DNA of 64,000 bases from Alkalihalobacillus bogoriensis ATCC BAA-922 (GTDB taxonomy: Bacteria > Bacillota > Bacilli > Bacillales > Bacillaceae_F): contig NZ_JHYI01000018.1 of the NCBI RefSeq assembly GCF_000621445.1, positions 1 to 64,000 of the forward strand, given 5' to 3'. Below the pieces are notes generated by a model. The model had not been told where the DNA came from, did no database searches, and worked only from the letters and a program-made list of their open reading frames with translations. Below, in pieces: positions 1-8,002 of the stretch. The stretch's first letter is position 1. Each line of letters begins with the position of its first letter. Both the position numbers and the translations under genes were made by a program.

Positions 1-196
1 AGCCCGTAGGACCAGCTTCATAACAGACTTTTAAGTCTTCAGGATTTCCTAACGTTTTCATTAATTTTCGAATAGCCTCTGGAGTATTTGGAATCTCCCC
101 ACGATACCATGGCTTTTCTCTACCCGGGTATGCAATTGCAACTGCAATATTTTCCTTAGACACGTCTAAACCTACATATTTTGTGTTATCATTCAT
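1..196 (-). mobile_element. IS110-family transposase, N-terminal fragment at the window edge
   Basis: The reading frame starts at an ATG at 196 behind a good ribosome site (AAAAGGAGCC) and runs off the left edge after 65 codons. The N-terminus reads as an RNase H-like start with YVGLDVSKENIAVAIA, followed by an EAGPTG segment. This is the typical opening of IS110/IS1111 DEDD transposases, where the first Asp of the catalytic set lies in GLDVSK. These enzymes move a circular intermediate, now known to use a bridge RNA encoded in the non-coding end of the element. The rest of the gene and both IS ends lie outside or cannot be seen. The neighbour at 357-428 is half of the 185-bp repeat found elsewhere in the window, so the IS may sit beside or inside an old copy. 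Confidence 0.85.
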
Positions 197-356
197 AGTA
201 ATGGCTCCTTTTCGTAATGTAGCTCTGATTTTGGTTTTTTACTTTTCCAGTAAACATTCTAACCGAATTAATCTACGATTTACGAGTAAGGGGCCAGTTT
301 TGTTCATGATAACTATTTACGGAAAATCTCCTTGTATATCATCTCTAGGAGATTAA

Positions 357-428
357 TAACGGAATAGATGTCCGATAGCATTTCAAAATAGCCACTTTTC
401 CGTATCATAACGGAACAGATGTCCGTTA
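357..428. repeat. Half copy of the 185-bp quad-hairpin element (two units)
   Basis: Two 21-nt units begin at 357 and 408, exactly 51 nt apart, both in the orientation with TAACGGA at the left and TCCG at the right. This matches the right-hand pair of the full elements at 3738, 5794, 41731 and 52405. I could not find the left-hand pair at the expected positions near 244 and 295. The stretch 197-356 otherwise shows nothing I recognise beyond the presumed IS110 upstream end. Confidence 0.8.
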
Positions 429-451
429 ACTTTGTACGGTATCATTGAACA

Positions 452-1174
452 CTATAATACTTTACTCAAAAAACCAATCGTTCTTTCATGTTTCGGGTTA
501 TCAAACAATTTGCTTGGAACATTTTCCTCTACGATATAGCCCCCATCCATAAAAATGACACGGTCTCCTACCTCTTTTGCAAATCCCATCTCATGTGTGA
601 CAACAACCATCGTCATACCTTCTTTAGCTAGCTGTTTCATAACCTCTAACACTTCCCCAACCATTTCCGGATCCAGAGCTGATGTTGGTTCATCAAACAA
701 CATGATTTCAGGTTCCATCGCAAGAGCACGCGCAATGGCCACACGTTGCTTTTGCCCGCCTGATAAAGAGTTCGGGTAAGCATCCGCTTTATCTTCTAGC
801 CCGACCTTTTTTAATAACTCTTTTGCCTTTTCTTCTGCCTTTTCTTTGGACCATTTTCGCACAATTATCGGTGACACCGTAATATTCTCTAGTACTGTCT
901 TATGTGGGAATAAATTAAATTGCTGAAACACCATCCCTACATTTTTTCGCACTTCATTTATATCTGTCTCTTTACTCGTTAAGTTTGTCCCTTTTATAAA
1001 AACATCTCCACCTGAAACCGATTCGAGTAAATTTAAACAGCGTAGAAAAGTAGATTTTCCAGAACCAGAAGGACCGATGACAACAACAACCTCTTGCGGC
1101 TTAATCTCAACATTAATGTCTTTTAATACTTCATTTTCACCAAATGCCTTTTTTAACCCTTTCACCGAAATCAT
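452..1174 (-). CDS. Polar amino-acid ABC transporter ATP-binding protein
   Basis: This 240-residue ATPase powers uptake of a polar amino acid together with the permease and binding protein encoded just upstream on the same strand. Walker A (GPSGSGKS, near residues 34-41), the Q-loop (VFQQFNLF), the signature LSGGQKQR (near 136) and Walker B with [12 protein letters not shown] (near 158) are all present. It resembles GlnQ, TcyC and ArtM. The open frame extends further upstream, but ATG at 1174 gives the normal [12 protein letters not shown] start and overlaps the permease stop as ATGA, so translation is probably coupled. Substrate cannot be told from the ATPase; glutamine, arginine or cystine are the usual choices. 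Confidence 0.93.
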   Translation of the reverse strand: MISVKGLKKAFGENEVLKDINVEIKPQEVVVVIGPSGSGKSTFLRCLNLLESVSGGDVFIKGTNLTSKETDINEVRKNVGMVFQQFNLFPHKTVLENITVSPIIVRKWSKEKAEEKAKELLKKVGLEDKADAYPNSLSGGQKQRVAIARALAMEPEIMLFDEPTSALDPEMVGEVLEVMKQLAKEGMTMVVVTHEMGFAKEVGDRVIFMDGGYIVEENVPSKLFDNPKHERTIGFLSKVL

Positions 1175-1827
1175 TCTGTGTTCAACCTCTTTTCTATATA
1201 ATTTAATAAATATGTTAATGACAATGTAAGCACTAAGTAGATTAAAGCAACCGTTATATAAGGTTCCCACGGACGGTAATATTGTCCCATCGCAATACGT
1301 CCCCAATACATCAGCTCAGGTGCAGCAATTACAGCCAATAAAGATGACTCTTTTAATAACACTATAAATTCATTTCCAAGTGGCGGAACCATGCGCTTCA
1401 CAGCTTGAGGTAAAATGACTTCTTTCATCGCTTGTGTATGTGTCATCCCTAATGAGCGCGCTGCTTCCATTTGTCCTTTGTCAATGGATTGTATACCAGC
1501 ACGGAAAATTTCTGCTATATAAGCAGCTGAATTTAATGATAGCGCCACGACACCCGTAAGGATCGGATTAACAGGGGATAAGAATAATGGTAAAATTCCA
1601 AAATGCAATAATAAAATTTGCACAAAAAACGGTGTACCACGGAAAAAGTTAATATACCAAATAAACGGTATTCTTAACCATTTATTGTCTAGCATTTTTC
1701 CAAGTCCAATAAACAACCCCATCACTGTTCCGATTAAAATCCCTAATAGCGAAAGAATAACCGTCCACATTGCACCTTTTAAAAAGAACGGTAAATAATC
1801 TACAATAATATCAAATCTTATATCCAT
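1171..1827 (-). CDS. Polar amino-acid ABC transporter permease
   Basis: A 218-residue inner-membrane permease of the HisM/GlnP type with about five hydrophobic segments. The cytoplasmic coupling loop is seen as [20 protein letters not shown] followed by PPLGNEF, the EAA motif that docks on the ATPase. It is the middle gene of a binding protein-permease-ATPase operon and overlaps the ATPase start by four bases. A strong hairpin lies between the binding-protein gene and this one, which would lower permease expression relative to the binding protein. Confidence 0.93.
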   Translation of the reverse strand: MDIRFDIIVDYLPFFLKGAMWTVILSLLGILIGTVMGLFIGLGKMLDNKWLRIPFIWYINFFRGTPFFVQILLLHFGILPLFLSPVNPILTGVVALSLNSAAYIAEIFRAGIQSIDKGQMEAARSLGMTHTQAMKEVILPQAVKRMVPPLGNEFIVLLKESSLLAVIAAPELMYWGRIAMGQYYRPWEPYITVALIYLVLTLSLTYLLNYIEKRLNTE

Positions 1828-1865
1828 TTCATTACTCCTTGTCCTTTTTTCATTAATTTTTCAAG

Positions 1866-1903
1866 AAAAAAAGCGTAACGTGTCTACGTTACGCTACTTT
1901 TTT
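1866..1903 (-). terminator. Hairpin between binding-protein and permease genes
   Basis: Ten-base-pair stem AGCGTAACGT/ACGTTACGCT with a four-base loop, flanked by A-rich and T-rich runs on both sides, so it reads as an intrinsic terminator on the minus strand. It lies inside the operon after the binding-protein stop. Partial termination or 3'-end protection here would give more binding protein than permease, a common design in ABC importers. Confidence 0.75.
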
Positions 1904-1905
1904 CA

Positions 1906-2727
1906 TTATTCCATAAATTCTAATAATAGATCAACATCTGGTTGCACACCAAACCATTTTTCATAGATGTCACTGTATGTTCCATTTTCCATTATCGTTT
2001 TAAAAGCTGTATTTACATCAGCACTTAATTCACTATCTTTTTTAAATAAGAACCCATAAAACTCTGATTCAAAATTTTCTGAATCTCCTAATCCAAGAAC
2101 ACCACTGTCAGGATTATTTTTTACATATTCATTGACAACCGTATTATCTGTAACGACAACTTCAACATCGCCATTTTGTAGCGCCATAAAAGCTAGAGCT
2201 GTATTTTCATATTTTGAAATGTCAGGATGATTAGCACCGACAATTTTTTCTGCTGCTTCTTGACCAGTTGTAGCTGTTTGTACTCCTATTTTTTTACCTA
2301 CTAGGTCATTTGCATTTGCAATTTCTGTCCCTTCTTTGAATACCATCATATGAGTCGATTCAAAATAAGGAGTTGAGAAATCATATGATTGCAATCGGTC
2401 TTCTGTAATTGTAATCCCTGATACTGCCATATCAATCTCACCATTTTCAATCATCACGAAAATCGGATCCCATCCAACATTTTTTAATTCATACTCAATT
2501 CCTGCTTCTTCCATCACAGCAGCAAGTAAATCAACATCAAAACCAACAATTTCTCCTTTATCCATATACTCAAACGGAGCAAATGCTGCATCTGTTCCTA
2601 CTACTAAAGGTTTTTCAACTCCTCCTTCAGAACCACCCGTTGTTCCTTCTGACGTTCCACAAGCTGCTAACAGTACACATGACATTGCTACCACTGCTAG
2701 ATTAAATGGTTTAAATATTTTTTTCAT
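1906..2727 (-). CDS. Polar amino-acid ABC transporter substrate-binding lipoprotein
   Basis: A 273-residue extracellular solute-binding protein of family 3. The N-terminus carries a lipoprotein signal with lipobox LLAAC and the modified Cys at position 23, then a Gly/Ser-rich linker. The mature part shows family landmarks: LVVGTDAAFAPFEYMDKGEIVGFDVDL near the start, MAVSGITITEDR in the middle, and the KKIGVQTATTGQEAA hinge region. ATG at 2727 follows a clear CAGGGGGAT ribosome site. It delivers its ligand to the permease and ATPase downstream; the exact amino acid is not readable from sequence. Confidence 0.93.
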   Translation of the reverse strand: MKKIFKPFNLAVVAMSCVLLAACGTSEGTTGGSEGGVEKPLVVGTDAAFAPFEYMDKGEIVGFDVDLLAAVMEEAGIEYELKNVGWDPIFVMIENGEIDMAVSGITITEDRLQSYDFSTPYFESTHMMVFKEGTEIANANDLVGKKIGVQTATTGQEAAEKIVGANHPDISKYENTALAFMALQNGDVEVVVTDNTVVNEYVKNNPDSGVLGLGDSENFESEFYGFLFKKDSELSADVNTAFKTIMENGTYSDIYEKWFGVQPDVDLLLEFME

Positions 2728-3060
2728 CGTTATCCCCCTGTTTATATCTTAAAATAATTTTCTAATAATAATTATTATACATGTTTATTTATAAATATCA
2801 ATAATAATGTATAAAGTTTTATTAGTTTTTATGTTTATAAGTTGATTCATTTTTCAAAATACTATTATTAATTCAATAGTTCCATAAAAAACATGTACTT
2901 TTTAACAGCATTATACGTTTATACGGATCGTATATCTACAACAATGGCAATTTATATTCCATACTATTTTTTAAATAACAATTTACGAGATTCATATCCG
3001 GTCATTCACTCTATCTTTTTTTACACGGATAATTTATTTATTTATCTTTTTTCACGTTTA
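2728..3060. other. AT-rich divergent intergenic region
   Basis: This stretch separates the amino-acid transporter operon (minus) from bioY (plus) and must hold both promoters. It is very AT-rich with runs of TAATAATAATTATTATA. I see no RNA gene, no repeat of the window families and no credible small ORF. Only the BirA operator at its right end could be assigned. Confidence 0.5.
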
Positions 3061-3089
3061 TGTTAACCTATACAATGATCAGGTTAACA
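3061..3089 (+). promoter_or_regulatory. BirA (biotin repressor) operator upstream of bioY
   Basis: TGTTAAC and GTTAACA form a perfect inverted repeat separated by 15 bases, which matches the operator arrangement of Bacillales BirA sites. A -10-like hexamer TACAAT (3071-3076) lies inside the operator, so biotinyl-AMP-bound BirA would cover the promoter. The bioY start codon is 22 bases downstream. Confidence 0.9.
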
Positions 3090-3110
3090 TTTTATTGATG
3101 AGGTGGACTT

Positions 3111-3686
3111 ATGCAAAATCATAATAGTAAATTAAGAGTCATCATTATTTGTGCTTTATTCGCTGCACTCACGGCTGTGATGTCACAATTGACAATCCCG
3201 CTCCCGCTTGTGCCTATTACAGCTCAAACATTAGCAGTCGGATTAACCGCTACGATTATCGGAAGCCGGTACGGAGCGATAGCCATGTTTTGTTACATGT
3301 TATTAGGTGCATTCGGCTTACCCGTGTTTGCCGAAGCAAAAGGTGGACCACAAGTATTAATTGGTCCAACAGGAGGCTATATTTTTAGTTTTATCGTGAC
3401 CGCTTATGTAACCGGACTTATTTTAGAAAAAACAAAATTTAATTTATTGTGGGCATTGGTCGCTAATACTGTCGGAATGGTAGTTACGTTAGTCATTGGT
3501 ACGATTCACTTAAAGTTTGTGTTGGACTTATCATGGACAGCTGCCATTGGTGCTGGAGCAACACCATTTATTATCGGTGGATTAATTAAAGCCTTTTTAG
3601 CAAGTTGGATTGGAATTACAGTTCGCAAACGATTGATTCAAGCCAAACTTCTAAAAGATACAACAAAGCAACCACAAGCTGCATAG
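3111..3686 (+). CDS. bioY: Biotin transporter BioY (ECF substrate-binding component)
   Basis: A 191-residue membrane protein with about six hydrophobic segments and the BioY hallmarks: AALTAVMSQLTIPLPLVPITAQTL near the N-terminus, then GAFGLPVFAEAKGGPQVLIGPTGGYIFSF. BioY captures biotin and works alone or with the shared energy-coupling module EcfAA'T, which is not in this window. No biotin biosynthesis gene is nearby, so it stands as a single-gene unit. The BirA operator upstream shows it is repressed when biotin is plentiful, and a strong terminator closes the unit. ATG at 3111 follows GAGGTGG. Confidence 0.95.
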   Translation: MQNHNSKLRVIIICALFAALTAVMSQLTIPLPLVPITAQTLAVGLTATIIGSRYGAIAMFCYMLLGAFGLPVFAEAKGGPQVLIGPTGGYIFSFIVTAYVTGLILEKTKFNLLWALVANTVGMVVTLVIGTIHLKFVLDLSWTAAIGAGATPFIIGGLIKAFLASWIGITVRKRLIQAKLLKDTTKQPQAA

Positions 3687-3691
3687 CAAAT

Positions 3692-3726
3692 GAAAAACTC
3701 TGAGTGAATTCCACTCAGAGTTTTTC
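3692..3726 (+). terminator. Intrinsic terminator of bioY
   Basis: Perfect 14-bp stem (AAAAACTCTGAGTG pairs with CACTCAGAGTTTTT) and a five-base loop, ending in a T-run, directly after the bioY stop. It could also act on transcripts from the right. Confidence 0.92.
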
Positions 3727-3737
3727 AGTTGTAGGAC

Positions 3738-3922
3738 GTTCGGACATCTGTTCTGTTATTCTAATAAAATTCTTCTATTTTATTGAGCTATCGGTCATCT
3801 ATTCCGCTACTTTGCAAAAATGACATAAAAATCTTACCCATATGGACAATTAGCGGAACCCATGTCCGATAATTTTACCGAATAGTGAAAAATGGGGTCT
3901 TTAGCGGAACAGAAGTCCGTTA
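3738..3922. repeat. 185-bp quad-hairpin intergenic element, copy B
   Basis: Four 21-nt units begin at 3738, 3789, 3851 and 3902. Units 1 and 2 read left to right as CGGACAT...TTCCG/TTCTG; units 3 and 4 are in the opposite orientation (CGGAAC...TGTCCG). Offsets are 0, 51, 113 and 164, giving total length 185 and mirror symmetry about the centre. The copy lies between the convergent ends of bioY and the Cof-type phosphatase gene. Confidence 0.88.
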
Positions 3923-3934
3923 CGCCTAACCCGA

Positions 3935-4801
3935 CTACTCTAACTCTGCTAACATTTCCTCAATTGCCTCTGCTACACCATGCTCCACATTCGTTTTTGT
4001 AACAAAATGACACATCTCTTTAATTTCTTCTTCTGCATTTCCCATCGCCACACTTCGACCTGCCATTTGAAGCATAGTGACGTCGTTAAAATTATCGCCT
4101 ATCGCCATCACTTCTTCCATTGGGATTTGTAATTCCGCTGCAAATTTGGCAAGGGCGGCACCTTTATTGGCATCTTTCGAATTAAATTCTAAATTTTCTT
4201 TAATAGACGCTGTAATAATAAGGTCATCTATCTGTTGAAGTTGTGTTCGAATGCGCTTTAATCGTTCGTCATCGGGAGAGAAACAAATAACTTTAAATAC
4301 AGTCACATCTTCTGTAATCGTAGTAAAGCGATTTTCTACCGGTTTGAATTCTTCAAATTCTATGTAGCGCTCGGCAATTTTTCTTGCTTCATCCAATTGC
4401 CCATTGTAGTGAGGAGACCTTTTTATAAACCCAAGAAGAGTTTCAAATGCACTTTCTTCACTTTTCGTAAAATTGGCTTTGCTTGTATAAATGTCAAAAT
4501 GAGTAGCCTGTTGCTCACACATTTCAATGACTTTTTCATATATGTCTCTATGCATCGGAATCGACTTCGTCAAGACGCCTTCTTCTGTAAATGTTTGAGC
4601 TCCATTTAATCCAATAATTGGACATGTAATCCCAACTGCGTCCACTAGTTTTTTAGCCGATACATATGAACGTCCTGTCACAACAACAACAGGAATCCCT
4701 AGTTGCTGTGCTTTCTTGATTGCTTCACTGTTTTGTTCGCTAATGACACCATATTCATTTAATAAGGTCCCGTCTAGGTCGGTTGCTATCATTTTTACCA
4801 T
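3935..4801 (-). CDS. Cof-type HAD-superfamily sugar-phosphate phosphatase
   Basis: A 288-residue cytoplasmic HAD hydrolase of the Cof/YwpJ/YkrA group (class IIB cap). Motif I is DLDGTLL near residues 8-14 with the nucleophilic Asp. Motif II falls in VVVVTGRS. The Lys of motif III is in the NKGAAL segment, and motif IV is AIGDNFNDVTML near the C-terminus. Family members dephosphorylate sugar phosphates, flavin or pyridoxal phosphates with low specificity, so the substrate is open. ATG at 4801 follows AGGAGG. The methyltransferase gene upstream ends 22 bases before it, so both probably share a transcript. Confidence 0.9.
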   Translation of the reverse strand: MVKMIATDLDGTLLNEYGVISEQNSEAIKKAQQLGIPVVVVTGRSYVSAKKLVDAVGITCPIIGLNGAQTFTEEGVLTKSIPMHRDIYEKVIEMCEQQATHFDIYTSKANFTKSEESAFETLLGFIKRSPHYNGQLDEARKIAERYIEFEEFKPVENRFTTITEDVTVFKVICFSPDDERLKRIRTQLQQIDDLIITASIKENLEFNSKDANKGAALAKFAAELQIPMEEVMAIGDNFNDVTMLQMAGRSVAMGNAEEEIKEMCHFVTKTNVEHGVAEAIEEMLAELE

Positions 4802-4823
4802 GTTCTTTTTCCTCCTACTTCAT

Positions 4824-5750
4824 CTATGAATGTTCACAAACGATGACTTCACGTGTAAATGTTTTTCCTTTTTTGACCGTACATCTATCAATTATCGTTA
4901 GTCCAACTTGTTCTAACACCTCATCTAGCGGTTCAATTGTTACAAAAACAATCTTTTTTGCGATCTTTTTGGCACTCGAAACGATATGAACCTTTTCGTC
5001 TGCTGATAAAACCGAACATAGATTATAAGGCATATCAATTATTGCTACATCAAAGCATTTAAAAACATCACCTATATCACATAGCTGTACTTTGGGTTCA
5101 AATCCAAAATGACGAATGTTTTCTCGGAGTCCCTTCATCACTAATGGATTATAATCACTACCTGTAATGTCAATTCCCATCGATAAAGCTTCAATTAAAA
5201 CAGTTCCAATCCCACAGCACGGGTCAATTACCTTGACGTTTTCAATGCTAGGGACTGCAATATTTACAACAGCGCGAGCTACTCTTGTACTTAAAGCTGT
5301 TGAATAGTTGTGTGGCTTTTGTTGGTGAGTAAACCAAACTGGTTCGCTTTCAACGTATGGGCCGAATACAAAGTGATGTTGATCATACATTATCACTAAA
5401 CGTTTGTCAGGGCTTTGTAAATTTGCTATCCCATTTATTGCAAGTCCCGCTTTTTTCTCTACTTCTCTTCGTTCGTCAAACGTAAACTGCTTAGAATCGC
5501 ATATCAATGTCACTTTAAAAGAATCGAGTATCGTATAATTGTGAAGCTTTTCTAGTAAATGCTCTAGTGTTTCCGTTTCAAAGATGACTTCAATTTTTCC
5601 TTTCATAAATGGGCTTCTTGAAGGATCAAAGCCAATACTCGATTCAAGCTCATTTGTTTTTGTGTGAAACCCGAAAAAGGACCTCATTTCAAGCTCACAT
5701 AAAGCCCGTTCTTCATCGGTACAAGCGTACAAATATTTATATTTCTTCAT
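4824..5750 (-). CDS. TRM11-like SAM-dependent RNA methyltransferase
   Basis: A 308-residue methyltransferase. The C-terminal half has the Rossmann fold: motif I reads VIDPCCGIGTVLIEALSMG, an acidic loop follows at GSDYNP, and the catalytic motif IV is DMPYNL (the [DNS]PPY-type motif). The N-terminal half is less conserved and may be a substrate-binding region. The D-PY type motif and layout fit the UPF0020/TRM11 group that methylates guanine N2 in RNA, but a DNA target cannot be excluded by eye. Start ATG at 5750 has AAGGAAAAATGAT upstream. It precedes the Cof gene on the same strand. Confidence 0.82.
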   Translation of the reverse strand: MKKYKYLYACTDEERALCELEMRSFFGFHTKTNELESSIGFDPSRSPFMKGKIEVIFETETLEHLLEKLHNYTILDSFKVTLICDSKQFTFDERREVEKKAGLAINGIANLQSPDKRLVIMYDQHHFVFGPYVESEPVWFTHQQKPHNYSTALSTRVARAVVNIAVPSIENVKVIDPCCGIGTVLIEALSMGIDITGSDYNPLVMKGLRENIRHFGFEPKVQLCDIGDVFKCFDVAIIDMPYNLCSVLSADEKVHIVSSAKKIAKKIVFVTIEPLDEVLEQVGLTIIDRCTVKKGKTFTREVIVCEHS

Positions 5751-5793
5751 ATCATTTTTCCTTTTTCTATTTAGAGAGGCTCTACGAATTCCT

Positions 5794-5978
5794 TAACGGA
5801 CATGTGATCCGCTATTTTAGTAAAAACAAGCCTTTTTGATTTTTTATCGGACATACGTTCCGCTATTTCATCAAAATAGCACTAATATCCGCTCGTTTTC
5901 TTAAAGTAACGGAACCAGTGTCCGTAAGCATACCACAAATGCTTATTTTTTTTAAAATAGCGGAACAGATGTCCATTA
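5794..5978. repeat. 185-bp quad-hairpin intergenic element, copy C
   Basis: Units begin at 5794, 5845, 5907 and 5958, giving offsets 0, 51, 113 and 164 exactly as in copy B. The two spacers inside the pairs also look like inverted copies of each other (left has AAAAACAAGCCTTTTTG, right has a matching AAATAAGCATTTG on the other strand), so the whole element is a long imperfect palindrome. It fills most of the space between the methyltransferase start and rlmN. Confidence 0.88.
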
Positions 5979-5981
5979 AGA

Positions 5982-6023
5982 TAGTATAAGTTATCAAAGC
6001 TTCGCTGCTATACTAAAACTTTT
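5982..6023. repeat. 45-nt interspersed repeat, copy 1 (diverged)
   Basis: A degenerate copy of the sequence whose core is AAGCTTTCAAAGCTT followed by CACTGCTATACCAAAATTTTT. Here it reads AAGTTATCAAAGCTTCGCTGC and then TATACTAAAACTTTTAT. It directly adjoins the right end of the 185-bp element and lies before the rlmN terminator. Better copies occur at 10339, 27582, 33522 and 57455. Confidence 0.7.
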
Positions 6024-6040
6024 ATGATTTCTTTTATGTT

Positions 6041-6078
6041 AAAAAAGAAGCATACCTACTTTCGGTTATGCCTCTAGC
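6041..6078 (-). terminator. Probable terminator of rlmN
   Basis: GGCATAACC and GGTATGC form an imperfect stem with a GAAAGTA loop, followed on the minus strand by a run of T. It lies just after the rlmN stop. Confidence 0.6.
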
Positions 6079-6087
6079 TTTTGCTTT

Positions 6088-7155
6088 TTATACTTGCACT
6101 TTTTTCTTCATTTGTTTACTTCGAAGCTGACCACACGCTGCATCGATATCTGTTCCATGCTCTAAGCGAACACCACAATGAACTCCACGCTTTTTTAGCG
6201 TGTCAAAGAAACCAAGAATCGCTTCTTTTTCACTTCTTTGATACTGACTATGTTCATCTACCGGATTATAAGGAATTAAATTGACGTAAATTAATTTTTT
6301 ACGGTCACCAATTAAATTGGCCAACTCAACAGCTTGCTCTCTTTGGTCATTTACATCTTTTAATAAAATGTATTCAAACGTTACGCGACGGTTTGTTTTT
6401 TCAATGTAATAATCGACTGCCTTCATTAGTTTAGCAATCGGAATGGCACGATTTATTTTCATAATCTTTGTTCGCAACTCATCATTTGGAGCATGTAGGG
6501 AAATCGCTAAATTTACTTGCAACTGTAAATCAGCAAACTCATAAATCTTGTCCGCTAACCCACTCGTTGAAACCGTAATATGACGCGCTCCAATCTCTAG
6601 CCCCTTTTGGTCTTTCACAATATCTAAAAAGGCTACCATATTGTCAAAGTTGTCAAACGGCTCTCCGATACCCATAACTACGATATGACTGACTCTTTCC
6701 TCTTTTCCAACCTCATCAAGGTGGAGTTGTACATTCATAATTTGTTCGACGATTTCACCGCTTGATAAATCGCGGCTCTTTTTCAATAAACCACTCGCAC
6801 AGAAGCTACAGCCGATGTTACAGCCAACTTGAGTCGTTACACAAACGGATAGACCGTATTTATGTTTCATTAACACCGTTTCAATTAAGTTACCATCTTG
6901 TAATTGAAATAAAAACTTAACCGTTCCATCTTTTGATTCTTGTTTTGTATACACAGTCGATGTTTGAAAAACAAAATGTTCTTCTAACAATTCGATACAA
7001 TCTTTATTTACATTCGTCATTTGCGAAAAGTCCGTTACTCTTTTGCGATATACCCAATCCCATACTTGAGACGCACGGAATTTTTTATGTCCATATTGCA
7101 TAAGCCAATCTGTTAGCTGTTCAAATGTTAATCCATAAATGGACTGCTTATTCAT
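6088..7155 (-). CDS. rlmN: Dual-specificity 23S rRNA/tRNA adenine C2-methyltransferase RlmN
   Basis: A 355-residue radical-SAM enzyme that makes 2-methyladenosine at A2503 of 23S rRNA and A37 of some tRNAs. The [4Fe-4S] motif CNIGCSFC (CX3CX2C) is present, with [17 protein letters not shown] after it, the family GIGEPFDN motif, and the C-terminal catalytic Cys in DIDAACGQL. The other methyl-carrying Cys lies in [10 protein letters not shown] or close by. Start ATG at 7155 follows AGAGGG and gives [10 protein letters not shown], as in other Bacillus RlmN proteins; an upstream in-frame ATG is less likely. It stands alone on the minus strand. Confidence 0.96.
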   Translation of the reverse strand: MNKQSIYGLTFEQLTDWLMQYGHKKFRASQVWDWVYRKRVTDFSQMTNVNKDCIELLEEHFVFQTSTVYTKQESKDGTVKFLFQLQDGNLIETVLMKHKYGLSVCVTTQVGCNIGCSFCASGLLKKSRDLSSGEIVEQIMNVQLHLDEVGKEERVSHIVVMGIGEPFDNFDNMVAFLDIVKDQKGLEIGARHITVSTSGLADKIYEFADLQLQVNLAISLHAPNDELRTKIMKINRAIPIAKLMKAVDYYIEKTNRRVTFEYILLKDVNDQREQAVELANLIGDRKKLIYVNLIPYNPVDEHSQYQRSEKEAILGFFDTLKKRGVHCGVRLEHGTDIDAACGQLRSKQMKKKVQV

Positions 7156-7233
7156 AATTAACCCTCTTTCCAAACTTAGCATTCAAATTCTATTGTACTA
7201 AACTGTAGCACCTTCTAGCAAATCCAATTGTTT

Positions 7234-7390
7234 AAAGGCACATTCGAAAGGTCAAAACCGGACCTTTTCCTTCGATACAAACGGCTTCGCTCCTGCTCGT
7301 CCTGACGAGAAAAGCACTCGTCCGGACTTAAAACCGGGCAGGGCTCCGCCTAGCCAAAAGGCACATTCGAAAGGTCAAAACCGGACCTTT
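7234..7390. repeat. 34-nt direct repeat flanking a GC-rich segment
   Basis: The same 34 bases, beginning AAAGGCACATTCGAAAGG and ending CCGGACCTTT, occur at 7234-7267 and 7357-7390, 123 bases apart. The right copy is the left arm plus loop of the desR terminator. The segment between them is GC-richer than its surroundings and carries TCCTGACGAGAAAAGCACTCG-like text with no ORF. It may be a duplicated terminator or a small inserted element. Confidence 0.8.
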
Positions 7391-7404
7391 CGAATGTGCC
7401 TTTT
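7356..7404 (-). terminator. Strong terminator of the des-desK-desR operon
   Basis: A 21-bp stem with a seven-base loop; the left arm AAAAGGCACATTCGAAAGGT is complementary to ACCTTTCGAATGTGCCTTTT. It overlaps the last bases of the desR stop codon. Transcripts from either side would end here. Confidence 0.88.
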
Positions 7405-8002
7405 ATTTAAACCATCCTTTTTCTTTGAATCTTGTGATTGCTTCGATTCGATTACTTACTTCTAATTTGTCGAGGATGGATGAGATGTAATTACGGACCG
7501 TACCATTCGTAATGAATAGTTTACTAGCAATTTCTTTTGTGCTTTTTCCTTCAGCCATTAGCGTAAGGACTTCGCTTTCTCTATCTGTTAAAGGGTTTTC
7601 CTCGCCATATACTTCATCGACTAATTCGGAAGCGTATATTCTTCTTCCTTCCATAACATTTCGAATTGCACTTGCAAGTTCTTCACTCGGACTATCTTTT
7701 AACATATAGCCATGAACTTTCGCTTTCACTGCGCGTTCAAAATAACCCGACCTTGCAAACGTCGTTAAAATGATGACTTTGCAATCCATTTCCTTTAATT
7801 CTTCGGCTGCTTCTAAGCCGCTTTTCCCTGGCATTTCAATATCCATAATACATATATCAGGATGATGCTCTTTCACTAAACGAATGGCATCCTCGCCATT
7901 GTTGGCACTTCCGACAACTGTCATATCTTCTTCAAAGTCAATTAAGGCCGCTAGTGCTCCTAGTAGCATTTTTTGATCTTCTGCAATGACGACCCGTATC
8001 AT
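7403..8002 (-). CDS. desR: Membrane-fluidity response regulator DesR
   Basis: A 199-residue NarL/LuxR-type response regulator. The receiver domain has the acidic pair near residues 8-9 and the phospho-acceptor Asp54 in CIMDIEMPG, the same position as in B. subtilis DesR. The C-terminal helix-turn-helix starts at NPLTDRESEVLTLMAEGKSTKEIASKLF. When phosphorylated by DesK at low temperature it activates the desaturase gene des. It overlaps desK by four bases (ATGA) and ends at the terminator at 7356-7404. The gene order des-desK-desR matches B. subtilis, which makes the assignment firm. Confidence 0.93.
   Translation of the reverse strand: MIRVVIAEDQKMLLGALAALIDFEEDMTVVGSANNGEDAIRLVKEHHPDICIMDIEMPGKSGLEAAEELKEMDCKVIILTTFARSGYFERAVKAKVHGYMLKDSPSEELASAIRNVMEGRRIYASELVDEVYGEENPLTDRESEVLTLMAEGKSTKEIASKLFITNGTVRNYISSILDKLEVSNRIEAITRFKEKGWFK

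Noticed and set aside
244-315. Left-hand pair of the 185-bp element beside the IS110 fragment
   Set aside because: The expected unit positions near 244 and 295 show no CGGACAT or similar text.
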